Shown: in pieces, positions 12,166 through 22,486 of the stretch
How positions within the stretch are numbered: the stretch's first letter is position 1
Layout of the letters: each line of letters begins with the position of its first letter
Assembly: GCA_030512335.1 (NCBI GenBank)
Contig: JAULSU010000006.1
Span: 62,001 to 126,000 of the forward strand
From: Immersiella caudata
Lineage: Eukaryota > Ascomycota > Sordariomycetes > Sordariales > Lasiosphaeriaceae
DNA length: 64,000 nt
Direction: 5' to 3'
Translations under genes and position numbers: made by a program
The notes under the pieces: model-generated
The model's database searches: none
What the model was told of the DNA's origin: nothing
Seen by the model: only the letters and a program-made list of their open reading frames with translations

Positions 12166-12596
12166 CGCTGGAATTCAGTGTGAGCGCGGTGAGTTCCAGC
12201 GACGCCGGGGCCCACCCCGTTCCCGCTCTCAGGAATCAAACTGTGGCTTGTCCAGATGTCAACCTTCTCCATTATCGTTCGGCCCGAGTCCTACGCGAGG
12301 CTTGAAGGTGAACTTGGAAGGGTGTTTGAGTTCACTAGAGGGGGAATCTTTCGGCACCGAAATTGGGGAGGGCAAATCGTTGCGCGGGAACGTCCCGAAC
12401 AAAATCCACATTGCTATCGTGGGTTCCCCAGCGGTGAGGAATCATTGGCCGTGAAGGTCCAGCTTGCGCGGCCCTTCACCGCCATCGCCGTCATGGTTCG
12501 TGACGCGTAGAAGGGCCGACTCGGAGACCGAAAAAAAGTCCTTCTTTATTTTCGTTTTCGCTAGCCGACGGGGCAGTTGTTCATGAGACAGGCGAA
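12166..12596. other. gap between two minus-strand orphan genes
   Basis: A plus-strand ORF (12256-12510, 84 codons) is present but has no recognisable domain. On the minus strand an ORF beginning MWILFGTFPRND (from about 12405) could be the first exon of member D through a GTTGAC donor. The phase fits, but the donor is weak. Confidence 0.3.
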
Positions 12597-13103
12597 CTAA
12601 ACCTCTTGTGCGGCGCAATCCCGCCCTGCTGAATGATCGGACAGGATAGGAGGTTGCTGAAGCGATCCCGACTGAGTAAAGTAAATGGTGGCGTGGAGTC
12701 CAGCGAATGTGACCAACCAGACTTTACCGCTGGGGGGATCAGGCATGGCCGTTTTGTTTCCTCCTCTTGGGCCCACTGGGGGTTTCCTCTCAACCCGTCG
12801 CCTCGCTGCTGGCTGGATTTGTCGCGACATTTGCCGCGGAAATTGATCTGTTTCAACCTCGTCAGTGCAAAGAGTCGAGATGATGCAGATGGAAGCCCAC
12901 ATACCAGCATAGAGGTCATCGACGACGACGACCGAGATGCAGCCAACGTCCAGGTTGGCGTCGGCAAAATGGGACGTGCTCTCAGAAACTTGCTCGTGAA
13001 ATGTTTCTGGACCAACTGCAGGATGCGGAAATGAGAAATCTTGGTAACCACGTGCGCGTAGCCAGTGCGAACCGCCGCCGCGCGATATCTGGTGCTCTGA
13101 TTT
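12597..13103 (-). CDS. unknown protein, 3' part, one intron
   Basis: Two open segments join across a 57-nt intron (12848-12904; donor GTATGT, branch CACTGACG, acceptor ACAG): complement(join(12597..12847, 12905..about 13096)). The upstream segment lacks a start codon and begins at an acceptor-like ATCAG (13097-13099), so at least one more 5' exon is expected. The product contains GYQDFSFPHPAVGPETF, a hydrophobic beta-like run GCISVVVVDDLYA just before the intron, and SGKVWLVTFAGLHATIYF in exon 2. The regular amino-acid composition and good splice sites support coding. I do not recognise the family. It lies between members D and C of the orphan family and could belong to the same gene block. 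Confidence 0.45.
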   Translation of the reverse strand, partial: KSEHQISRGGGSHWLRARGYQDFSFPHPAVGPETFHEQVSESTSHFADANLDVGCISVVVVDDLYAGMWASICIISTLCTDEVETDQFPRQMSRQIQPAARRRVERKPPVGPRGGNKTAMPDPPSGKVWLVTFAGLHATIYFTQSGSLQQPPILSDHSAGRDCAAQEV

Positions 13104-13106
13104 TCA

Positions 13107-15176
13107 CACGTGGAGAAGCATAAGCCCCAAAGTTCGTGCCGGGTAGTTCTAATGATCAGGCGCGAGACCCTCGACGAAAGTTCGAGGAGGGTGAGCACTT
13201 GTTTTAATCCGGAATCGCCCGCGGACGTGAACTCACCCGCATCTCGCCATCGAGCGATTCCACGGCAGGAAGGACCGATCGCCGCAAGTGATGCGTCAAC
13301 CACCTGCCGCCCGTTTTTTCATCAATCACGTGGAAGTTCGATCACGACCGCGATATTCAGCACGGGAAAAGCCAATTTCCACTCACCTTCGGGAAACCGA
13401 CGAAAAGGGAAAAATAGCACGGCACTCGAGTTGCCTTTCGGGCAGCAGCCCTGTTCTTGGCCGACCACAGGCTCCGCTCCAAGACGCCGTCGCAAGGGGC
13501 TGATGCGTCTGCTCGTCTATTCCATCTCGAATCTGCCCGGCAGTCGCAGATGCGGGCTTCTCGCGGCCATCGCCCCACTCAGCACCGGGGAATCTCCAGT
13601 GGGCGTTTCGGGGATGCGGATCCCTGAGCAAGTTTCCTGGTCGGGCACTCTGCGCTTTCGCGATTGGCAAATGCCTTGCCCCTTGATCCAGCGAGGCATG
13701 TCAATGTGGAGCTCAGCCACCAAGTCCTGGCGCCGAAACTTGCTCGCAGATGCACCGTGGGGATCGCAGAAACTGCGGCTGGGCGGTGTGATGACCGACT
13801 GAACAGATAGCAAGATTGACGCGCGAATCCTGGTGATGGTGGCTGGGAAACGGGAAGATATATGCAACTTGATGGCCGGGCCGCAACGGCACGACGGAGA
13901 AGTTCCAACTTCTAGCTGCGGGAGCGGGGCCACGGTGTCTGATCCTGCGCGGGATGTCGTCGATTGAAGAATCGCACGCCTCGTGCAGTCGTAACAGTCA
14001 GCATACAGAACCTCATTAGCTCTAGCGAAGCCCTCGTCATCTGCTCAATTGAGGGCCACCTTCTCGCAGAATTCTCGGCACCATCATTCAGCTACCCATT
14101 CAGTTACCCACTCAGTTGAAGTTTGCTGCAGTAGGAACGGGACAAGTCCCAGCTCCGAGGCTCTACCCATCCTGCCGAGGAAATTCCCCACAGTGCGGTT
14201 CACACCGCTATTTCGGAGAAGGTCGAAGGGTGGCGCCCAACTTTCCGAAAGGCTAGGAGCCTCCGTGGCATTGTGCACAAGGTATACATTGTCGCCGATG
14301 ATTGTGGTGATGATGGTGGCAGGCATGACGCAGATTCGGGACAGCCAGAATGCATTCGTCGCTGCATCTTGTTGTCCTGTCATAGAACGCGAAGCCAACC
14401 TGGAAGTTGAACAGCGGCCCCGGCAAATATAGGACTGAAGGAGGACGAGGTAATTTTGCCTGAAAGCCTCAAAGCTTCTTTTTATGTTCTTCTCATCCGG
14501 CGCCCGAAAAGTTTCTAAAACGCGGAATCCCGAAGCCAGAGAGACCAAATCTCGGTGCACGTGGAAGGATGAAGACCGTTTCAAAACAAGAGCCGTTCAC
14601 TCGCTCCTTCCCTTCAGGCTCCCAGGCGAGGAACCATAATTTCCCCTGATATTTAAGAGACCTCTAAGCATACCGTCTTAATATTTACAGATACAGACAA
14701 CTTGGAAGACTTCCTATCGAGCAGGAATGTACTGCCCAGTTCAGATTGGTGTCCATTTCAGTTTCAGTTTTGTTGACTGGGTGGCCATTCGGCCCTGTGG
14801 CCTGGTTCACGGCGCCGAAAAGGTTGGCTGCCGCTTTTGAACTCAGCTCGGGTAGAAGGCGCGGCTCATGGGACTCGCGAAAAGCCTCATCCGCCGACTG
14901 CAGAAGCAACCAACGCCCCCGGCCGATTCGCTTTCCACTCAAAATGCGGCCCATGGGAATTGAAACTCTAAGAGCTGACCAACTGATAAGAAAAGTACTG
15001 CCGCTGAGATCACCCTGACGTCTGTTAGAGGACGGGGTTCAGATCAGCACTAATCGCCTCCCAATACAAATCCCCTGCAGACCCCGACGTCTTGCCACTC
15101 ATCCCGTGTAAACACGACCATCTCGCCAGACCAAATTGACTCTCGACACCTTGAAGGAAACCCTAGTCGTGACATC
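13107..15176. other. 2-kb stretch, overlapping ORFs only
   Basis: Long ORFs exist on both strands (13110-13802 +, 13517-13933 -, 14084-14584 -), but they overlap each other and none has a recognisable domain. The 14084-14584 minus ORF has a plausible hydrophobic part (ATIITTIIGDNVYLVHN). A donor-like GTGAGT near 13210 (minus) could feed the exon at 13096. I make no gene call. Confidence 0.35.
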
Positions 15177-15907
15177 ATGGCGCAACGACTCATCACCCTG
15201 AGCGGCGAGCCGCTGACCAGCACCCACAAGAGACGCCTCTGCCGAAGGCTCTCACGTTCCAAATCGCGTGGAGGCTTGGGTCTTGATACACAAGAAGCCT
15301 TCACGTCCAAGTTTTATGCCACGACCATAGAGGTGTGCCAGGAACTGCTTATCTCTGGCGTGCCGCGTGATGTTGTCCGCGACATTCCCGATGAGGTGGT
15401 CGAAGTCCTAACGTTCAGTGCTCTCATCATTCAGTGCGGTATGTCTACTCCCATCCGGCATGTTTTCGTTTGAGAGCCTCGGGCTTATTCAAAGACGCAG
15501 AAAATATGGTCTTTCCATCGTCGTGGGCCGGTAACTACGATCGATATCTCACAATGAACGGCCTTCTCCCGGCACTGGCTGCGCCGGCTCCCGCGAGTGA
15601 TCCGGCTCAGAATCCGGCTCCGGTTCAGGCTCCGCAACCTGTCAACTCACGAGACGTGCCCGTTCAGCCCGAGGACTCCAGGCCTAGCACACCAAAGAGC
15701 TCCCTCGGGCCGCGAGGCGGAGGAGCCCCATCACTCAGCGTGTTCCAAAAGATCGGGTCAGGGGCTTCATCTATCCTGGAGCGCATTTGGCTTATTATTC
15801 AAGCCATCGGCGCTCACCTCCGACGAAGTCACTTTTCGATGCAGTCCAGAGTGCGCTCGATCCGTCTTCGCCCTGTCGGGCGGGAACCCCATCCTTTCAT
15901 GGCGTGA
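15177..15907 (+). CDS. orphan small-gene family, member C
   Basis: join(15177..15438, 15501..15907) gives 222 codons in frame. ATG is at 15177, and the 62-nt intron has donor GTATGT and acceptor CGCAG. Exon 1 (about 87 residues) carries the family core: SRGGLGLDTQEAF, TTIEVCQELLISGVPRDVV, then LTFSALIIQC. The intron follows immediately after Cys, as in the paralogues. Exon 2 begins ENMVFPSSWAGNYDRYLTMN, which resembles the PNSVSDDYDAFRRRHG stretch of member D. It continues with a low-complexity Pro/Ala region and an amphipathic C-terminus. No signal peptide or known domain is seen. It is on the opposite strand from the other three members, so the array is not a simple head-to-tail duplication. 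Confidence 0.65.
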
Positions 15908-16602
15908 GCTGGTTCCTTGTGACCCCAAAATTGGGTCCATCTGACCCCTGAATTTGGGATGATGAAACCCAGTTGTGACGAGACGGAGAGGCCACTTTGG
16001 CTTCATGTGCGACATACTTTTGGTTGACATCAGCGTTAACTCGGAATTTTGATGCCCATGCGCCCTGAACCTGGGGGCTGAGAGTAATCTACACGATATG
16101 TACACAACACGGCTGCGACGACCGGACACCCACCAGAAACCTTTCCTGGACGCTAGACAAGACACTTGCCAGGCTTTCCAGACCGGATCCAAGCATCCGT
16201 CATCTTATCTTCCTCCACAGCATTTCCTATCCCACTGATATCCTTGTTGTCCCAACACATGAACGTCAAGCTTCATCATTCATCCGAACAAGGGACGCGG
16301 ACCACCGGAGCTCTTGAAACATAACTTGGAATCCGGGATATACGCCGGGATGACGAGACGCCGCGGAGCCTTGGGTGAGTCGACGACGGGAGCCGAGCGC
16401 CTCACCACACGTGGCGGGCGAGGGCTGGCGCAATCGGCTTTTCCTCCGGAAGTCCCATGTGTTGTCTTCGTATGATTCCTTCGAAAACGTCATCTTCTTG
16501 CTGGTTTCATCTGCCATCGGCAACGACAGAACCTCAGTGCGGCGGGTGTTGTTGGCCTCTGCTTCAATTGCGGCAAAAAACGGCTGCGTCATGGGTCTTG
16601 AG
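15908..16602. other. intergenic
   Basis: Short overlapping ORFs on both strands, none with a recognisable domain. I see nothing I can support. Confidence 0.4.
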
Positions 16603-17407
16603 CTACTTGTCGAGAGTCTTCATTTTGGTCGTGAGAGCGGTGACGAGTGCCGCCTGATTCGAGGATTCATCATCGACAATCAAGGCAGGGCTCAGTAGCT
16701 GCTCGTTGTTCTTAGAAATGACGATGACGCGTCCTTCGTCGTCGCTGTCGGTGCTCGCGGGAGTCGGCGCGAGACTACGCAAGGTACGGTCAAAATCGGA
16801 GTCGGAGTCGAGATTGGTGGGTGCGTCTGCGGTGAAGACATCTTGAGCGACAATCTCGCCGCTGATCGGCGTCACATCTAGGCTCTCAATTGTCTTCATG
16901 CAAGATGCAGAGATTGTATTCTTCAGGTTGAAGCCAAAGAGCAACTTCATGTCGCTCCTCGGTCGCCATTTCTCTGCGCTCCTCGAGAATGCGCTGCATG
17001 CGCTCATCGAAATATGCCTTGTATCCCTTTACTTTGCTCGTCCACAGGCATTCCCCTGGCGCCACCCACCTTCGTGAAGGCCGTCACTAGATCGTCACAC
17101 CGGGGAAACGCCTCGTCTGCTTCTCAAATGTCAGTCATCGGCAACCTGCGAGACGAGGGGAAGGCATACGGTTTCCGCATAGGAAGAACAACTCCCTGCA
17201 CACGAGAAGGTCCAGGATGTCGATGGAAACCTTCTCGGGCTGGATGCAATCGCCGAACAGCCAATCGAAGGTGTCGCGCTTTGTTTGCTCAATTTGCTTC
17301 GCGACTGCCTCAAGTGAGGTCGGGCCCAAGCCGCCTTCAAGGGTGGGGCGCTTCAACCAATCGGTGACGGCGGCCTTGCGGCTTTCGGCGGTGGACGGAG
17401 AAGACAT
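16603..17407 (-). CDS. orphan small-gene family, member A (3' part unclear)
   Basis: ATG is at 17407. Exon 1 (17407-17170) encodes DWLKRPTLEGGLGPTSLEAV, QTKRDTFDWLF, QPEKVS and ELFFLCGN. A 53-nt phase-1 intron (17117-17169) has donor GTATGC, branch GATGACTGAC and acceptor AGCAG. Exon 2 runs in frame from HEAFPRCDDLVTAF to a TGA at 17004-17006, giving 116 residues. However, a different frame just downstream encodes GYKAYFDERMQRILEERRE, which aligns with KYEAYCSEQARRVLEERN of member B. A third frame to 16603 encodes an acidic Ser/Asp-rich tail ending KMKTLDK. The gene is therefore either frameshifted near 17020 or has introns I could not define. Function unknown. Confidence 0.5.
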
Positions 17408-18361
17408 GTTTCGAATTGCTCGCTTTTCGATAATAGAAATGGAGGAGTCTGGTTTTTGTTTTCGTTGTGGAATTGACTCAAGGGCGGAGTTTCGTTGTTG
17501 AGTTGCGAAAGCAAAGGTGGGGTTGAGGGCCTGGGGTTGGGCGAATTTTTAGGGAGGAACGAAACGCTCACTTGGTTCGGAGAAAATTCCAGCCAGCTCG
17601 CACGGTTTAGAAATCCGGGTCATGGTCACAATGTCAATTCCCGCCCTCGGCGTCTCAATCTCAAATCATCTTCTCGAGACGAGACCATTTGCTGGCAGCT
17701 TGGGCAGGGTATCCTGACGCATCGCCGAGGCCATTGGCACCGCTGCGCGCTTCCAGCCTCGACGCAACTTTGACACCACAGTCGGCTTCGATTTTTGCAG
17801 CACCTCCGAAATCTTACTTCCGGGTTTTTTTTGGGCGCCAGTGGATCAGTAAATCTGCCATAACTCAATTGACATCTCCATCCCCATCCTAATGCTATCC
17901 CCATCCCGATGCAAAACCAGTGACCTGTGACCTTGACGCCTCCCGTCCCAACTACAGTGCCGTGACGATGATATGTCGCCGCGCCCAAAGATCTCACACC
18001 CGCGTCAGTACCCTGGGATCTGACCACGCATTTCTCGTCGCGATGCTCATCTGCCTCCTCGCCCTCCTCCCGTAGCGGAGTAAGCCCCGCAGACACAGCC
18101 AGCCACCCCTCAACCGGGATTTGCGGGGTCGCCAGCAACTCATCGATACAGCGGAGCTCTTGGTTGATAATTGTCAGACGAAGCGGGCTGCTGGAAGGCC
18201 GCAGCTCCGGCAACGAGCAGCCCGTTACGCTATCGCCATCGGAGGCGGGAGGCTCCCAAGCAAAAGCCTTGTTGATGGTGTTGGTGTTGCTGGTGGTGCG
18301 ATCTAAGTTAGTCTCGTCCGTTTTGTCTATGTTCGCCGTGAGCGTCTTACCTCTGTGCCTG
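17408..18361. other. gap with a possible extra exon of member B
   Basis: On the minus strand a canonical intron (18303-18350; donor GTAAGA, branch GACTAAC, acceptor TTAG) is followed by an open frame from 18302 to 17626. Its first 100 codons look coding (INKAFAWEPP, LTIINQELRCIDELLATPQ, EGWLAVSAGL). The upstream frame that would feed this exon is closed by a stop, so I cannot join it to member B with confidence. It may be a separate small gene or a broken 3' exon. The region beyond about 18000 shows nothing convincing. Confidence 0.35.
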
Positions 18362-18884
18362 TCATAAGTCCGAGTCCATTACACCGTCGCCGGGCCCAAA
18401 GGTGGCGATGTCATCGATGAGAGCTGCCATGCTCTGGTCCAGTGCCGCGCTTGCTGCTGCGTTCCGCTCTTCTAGCACTCGCCTCGCCTGCTCGCTGCAA
18501 TATGCCTCGTACTTCGGCAATGGCGAGCTGAGTTCAATTTCGTCAAGTGGAAATGTGGCCGCCTTCTCCCAGTCTGCGGGCAGAGCTTCGCCTAGATCAG
18601 AAACAGAATCCATGTCAGTCATGAGACCATCAAAGAAGGTGATTGGGGTGGGATGCAGCCCTAGCACAAAGGATATGCAATTGCCCAAACAGGATCCTTC
18701 TGAACTTCCCGCAAGAGACATGCTTGCTGGGAACTTGCCGATTAAAGAGCGCCTCGCAAATCGCGCGCGATTTGTGATGGATTGGCTCGATGGCTGCTTC
18801 CTTTGTTAGACCCAGGCCGCCCTCTAAAACGGGACGTGCCATGATCAATACCAAGCGGGTATTTTGGTCCCTGTATAACGGCAT
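18362..18884 (-). CDS. orphan small-gene family, member B
   Basis: complement(join(18362..18591, 18668..18884)) gives 148 codons, in frame across a 76-nt phase-1 intron (donor GTGCTA, branch CATGACTGAC, acceptor TCTAG). The core reads MARPVLEGGLGLTKEAAIEP, then SRAICEALFNRQVPSKHVS and LHILC, followed after the intron by EALPADWEK. The C-terminal half contains a charged helix (YCSEQARRVLEERNAAASA) and an acidic end. The start could be 18884 or the ATG of MARPVLEGG; the upstream one matches the spacing in member A. There is no signal peptide and no known domain. The GACTGAC branch sequence is shared with the equivalent intron of member A, further evidence of common descent. An extra 3' exon is possible (see 17408-18361). 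Confidence 0.6.
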
Positions 18885-19734
18885 CTTTGTGGATTGGTGC
18901 GCTGGAGGGAGGGAAAGAATGAGCGCGGCTGTGAGATCACGCGGAAGTCACGTGCAACGAGCGTCTTGCTAGTGACCACGACAAAGAAGCGGAGCCGCGA
19001 GAGGTAGCAGCATGAAATTGGCGTCTCAGATGGCTAGGTTATGGTGAATGGGGCTGTCATGGCCCTGGCCCTAATGCCGGCGTTGGTATTGCTGAGTGAG
19101 CATCCTGCTGGCGCAAGTGGTTTGGGGCGTGCACCGGGAGGGGCATCGGGCACTGCGATCCCAGCATTCTTGCTGTTCCCTGGACCGAAACTTCAGATTC
19201 AGATTAGATGAGCGCACATGCAGAAGGCACGTCTTTACTGCAACCTGTGACTCTTGTTACCTTGATGCGTTGACCAAAGTTTCAAGAACCTCGATGAAGG
19301 AGACAGCTAGGGCCATAGACAAAAGGAACTCAGTTAAAACAGGCTAACCTGTGAAGCCGCACCACTGACACAGCTCCAGCTCGACGCGGGCATGATCAGA
19401 GGCGCATGTATCATCACTATTCATCCCAGGTATCACCAGTGATCATCTCGAGGCATATGGAGTTCGAAGACCTTCGTTGCAAACTAAACTATGCTCAAGC
19501 GGCTGTTATGATTGGATTGGGGATCCAGGGTATTTGTGAAGGCTAGATATCTGAACCAGAAGATGATGGCATTCTGGTAGGTCGGGGAACCAACCGTGAC
19601 GAGATAGCCGGCTCGAATATATCGGCGGACCGGGGCCCGGGTAACGGGCGTGAAGGTCAAAAGAATGGGCATATAGCGTGTTGTGGTGAACCGAGTAGAA
19701 CCATCCCAGCCTCCCCAAATGAACACCCTCCTTC
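18885..19734. other. intergenic
   Basis: No convincing ORF; a few ORFs of 60-140 codons overlap in several frames and carry no domain. The minus-strand ORF ending at 19484 overlaps the end of the coiled-coil gene and looks like a shadow. Confidence 0.4.
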
Positions 19735-21015
19735 CTAAACCCCACGGGGCGGAACGGGCCCAAACACAAACTGAAAGGGAAATCCATCTCTCCTCATCAC
19801 TAGAATGCACGGCGCATCTCCCTCCCCATCGGCGCCCCCACCACACCCGCAACGGCCCCCGTTTACCCTCGAGAGTAAGACCCCATGCCGCATCAGCCTC
19901 TGAACGCAATACCAGCTGTTCCGCGTGATGTCTCCTCTGCTAACATAGTCTTCCAGAGCTTGATGCGGGAACCCCCGAAACTGAACCGGGCTGACGAGCT
20001 GAGCAATCTCTCGGGCTGACGGCGCCGGAATACCGAGGAAGGCAACATCGGAACCAAATGCCTTGACCGCCACCTTGAGGAATCCTTGTTCTGTCGAGCG
20101 ATGCATTCTTTCGAGTCTTGCTTGCAGTCTTGCGCACTCTGCCTTTGAGGCTGCGACCTGTTGAAGAAGATCGCCACGAATAACGGAGAGGGGCTGTCGG
20201 AGCTTGATGAGTTCTGCATTGAGGATCTCGAATCCCGAGTCGGTCTTGTCCGAGAGCTTTGTAACGGCATTGTGGATGTCCTTGACTTCGGCGGCCGATG
20301 CGGGATCAACGTCGACGAAGTGTGCGGTTTGCTGGGTGATTTCTGTGCGCAGCTTGTTCACGTCTCGGGCGATTGTCTCTTCGGTCTCGTCGATGGTGGC
20401 TGCGAGGCGTTCTTTGGTGGTGTCAATATGTTTCCGAACGTTGCTCTCAGCAAACTCGACAGCCCCGGCCTGGCTTGTGGTGCCGTCCCAGTGGAAGGAA
20501 TCTTGCCCACGGGCATTCGGGTCGGCTTGCTGTTGTTTGAGGGCGTACACAATGTGCTTCACCCGATCAAAGGCGTTGTAGATTTCTTTGCTCACAAGGG
20601 TGAAGCTCGTATCGACGGCGTGGTGGAGGGTTTGGAATCGCACAATAATGCTGTCTTCGGCGGCGAGGAAGCTCGCTCGGATATTCTTCTGATCGACTAC
20701 GCATTGTCGAGTAATGTTGGTATTCTTCGGGGCGGGCGAGGACGAGTCCGACTTTGGGGTGGCGGGGTGCTTGCCGAGCAGCTGTTCGCGGAGGCGCAGC
20801 TCGGAAGATTTGGTTTCAAGATCGGTAGCTTTTTGGTCGAGCTGGGCAGATCGGGCCGAGGCGGAGGCGGCTTGGACGTCAAGTCTGTGGGCGGCGCGCT
20901 TCAGAACGCCAAGGACGAAATTAACGTCGGGGTTCTCCATTGTCTCGATGGAGGCCAGCAACGATGCTACAGGGGCTGAGGTGCTGTCGCCTCTAGGTTC
21001 GGACCTGCTTTCCAT
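19735..21015 (-). CDS. coiled-coil protein of unknown function
   Basis: A single uninterrupted 426-codon frame from ATG at 21015. The first two thirds are strongly helical and rich in A, E, K, Q and D, with heptad-like spacing (QLDQKATDLETKSSELRLRE, KAECARLQARLERMHRSTEQ), as expected for an elongated coiled coil. A more hydrophobic C-terminal segment follows (AVKAFGSDVAFLGIPAPSAR, FPHQALEDYVSRGDI). There is no signal peptide, transmembrane span or enzyme motif. A 272-codon ORF on the opposite strand is its shadow. The gene lies in the block of unassigned genes. The last 40 residues (Gly/Arg-rich) look less conserved, and the true end could be spliced. A structural, scaffold-like or fungal-specific orphan role is possible; I assign none. 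Confidence 0.65.
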   Translation of the reverse strand: MESRSEPRGDSTSAPVASLLASIETMENPDVNFVLGVLKRAAHRLDVQAASASARSAQLDQKATDLETKSSELRLREQLLGKHPATPKSDSSSPAPKNTNITRQCVVDQKNIRASFLAAEDSIIVRFQTLHHAVDTSFTLVSKEIYNAFDRVKHIVYALKQQQADPNARGQDSFHWDGTTSQAGAVEFAESNVRKHIDTTKERLAATIDETEETIARDVNKLRTEITQQTAHFVDVDPASAAEVKDIHNAVTKLSDKTDSGFEILNAELIKLRQPLSVIRGDLLQQVAASKAECARLQARLERMHRSTEQGFLKVAVKAFGSDVAFLGIPAPSAREIAQLVSPVQFRGFPHQALEDYVSRGDITRNSWYCVQRLMRHGVLLSRVNGGRCGCGGGADGEGDAPCILVMRRDGFPFQFVFGPVPPRGV

Positions 21016-22486
21016 TGTGCCGATTGCGTTCGCGAGTTCGATTGAGCGGCGCCGGCTTGAGATCGTAGACGTTTGTCGCTATCGGTGGGAAAGCGCGAGG
21101 CCAAGTTTGTGGAGCGTCCTCGCACTCCGTGCAGCGCAGATGTTGGGGAAAGGTTTGATGTTGCTAGGTGCATATCGGGACGAGAAGCGGTTGTTAAGAA
21201 GAGGTGGGTGCTGCAATAGCAGAGGAAAGAGGACGGGTGGTGGTACGTTGGGAGCCGATGCTGGTGGGGTCGTTGACCAATGAGGTCGCAGCCCACCACC
21301 AGTCGCAGGCACTGGACATCAGATGAAATGGTAAGTCACGGTTAAGAGCGTCATTTCAATTCATCTCCATCGTATGCCAGTTGTGTGAATCAAGGCGATT
21401 GGCAATGTGAAGCTCGCTTGGAATCGTAGAATACATTTTGACAAAGGCTGCCACCAGCCTATCATCGATCTAACTGATCGCCTCGATCCGACCTTCCTCC
21501 TCGACGGCATCATCCAGACCTGCCCTGCCATGGATGGCAGCTCAAGACAACACCAAAACCGAGAGCGCACCGCCTACGCGACATGACCACAAATGAATCT
21601 TGGCATTTCCTGGATATTCGATCTCGGCCGCCTTGCCATGCTCGAATTACCATCAACCCATCATGGGCAGTAACCGGGAATCGCGGCTCAGTGTTGACAC
21701 CAATTGATCTGTTACTAATGTTAATCACAAGGCAAAATTTGTACTCCTGTCCGTCATCGCATCCCTGAATATTAACTCCCTCTGGGCCCGTGGAGATATT
21801 GGTCCTAGTTTGTCCGGCATGCACCGAGAAGGTCGTTTAGGATAATGCTGGTGAGGAGGGCGGAAGCAGAAGGTCGTAACGACTCGACCCACTTTCGTCA
21901 CTCTGCGATAGTCTCGACGTTAAAAGCTAACGGCCAATACTTCATCGTTGTCCCATGATCTGACAGGTCCCAACGAGGTACAAGAAAAAGAGTGGATAAT
22001 CGGCCAGACGGGCACCAAGTCGCCATTTTATCGATCCCATGGCAACACCCAGAAAGGCGCGGGCGAGGGGGATTGGCAGAAAGTCTGTTGTGGCCACAAA
22101 ATCTGCCAAAAAGGAGAGGGTGCGGAGTCTGTCAGGCAGTGAATACGAGCCGTCCCACAGCGGGCTTGAGACACATGCAATCATCATCTTCTTCCCGCCC
22201 TTGGTACATATGTCGGTCCACTTGGTGGCAGGATCCGAGCCTAGTTGGTCCGGTGACGAGCCACTCACCAGTGCCAGCTCTCAAACTTTCATGCCATCGC
22301 CTTGTATCTTGAGCGTTGTATTGTCGAATGATGGAGCGAGGGTGTGGTCGTAGGTAATTGCATGGGCGATTCAGGCTTGCCGTGAAAATGTGGAATACAA
22401 GTTGCCAACCAATTCTTCCACCTGCACCCGGCAGTCAATCACAAGTGTCTATCCTGGCCAGCTGGTCCTACGAATTTAACCCCAGC
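21016..22486. other. gap with a minus-strand coding relic
   Basis: On the minus strand, roughly 21560-21361, an open frame without start reads GLDDAVEEEGRIEAIS, then a TAG, then DRLVAAFVKMYSTIPSELH and a terminal stop. The composition is protein-like and suggests the 3' end of a lost gene; I do not recognise the family. The minus ORFs 21510-21824 and 21942-22268 are unsupported. Confidence 0.35.

Noticed and set aside
13110..13802. 230-codon plus ORF
   Set aside because: Overlaps several minus ORFs of similar length and is rich in Ser/Arg without domain; shadow-like.
20161..20979. 272-codon ORF on the plus strand
   Set aside because: Exactly antisense to the coiled-coil gene, with no domain; a shadow.
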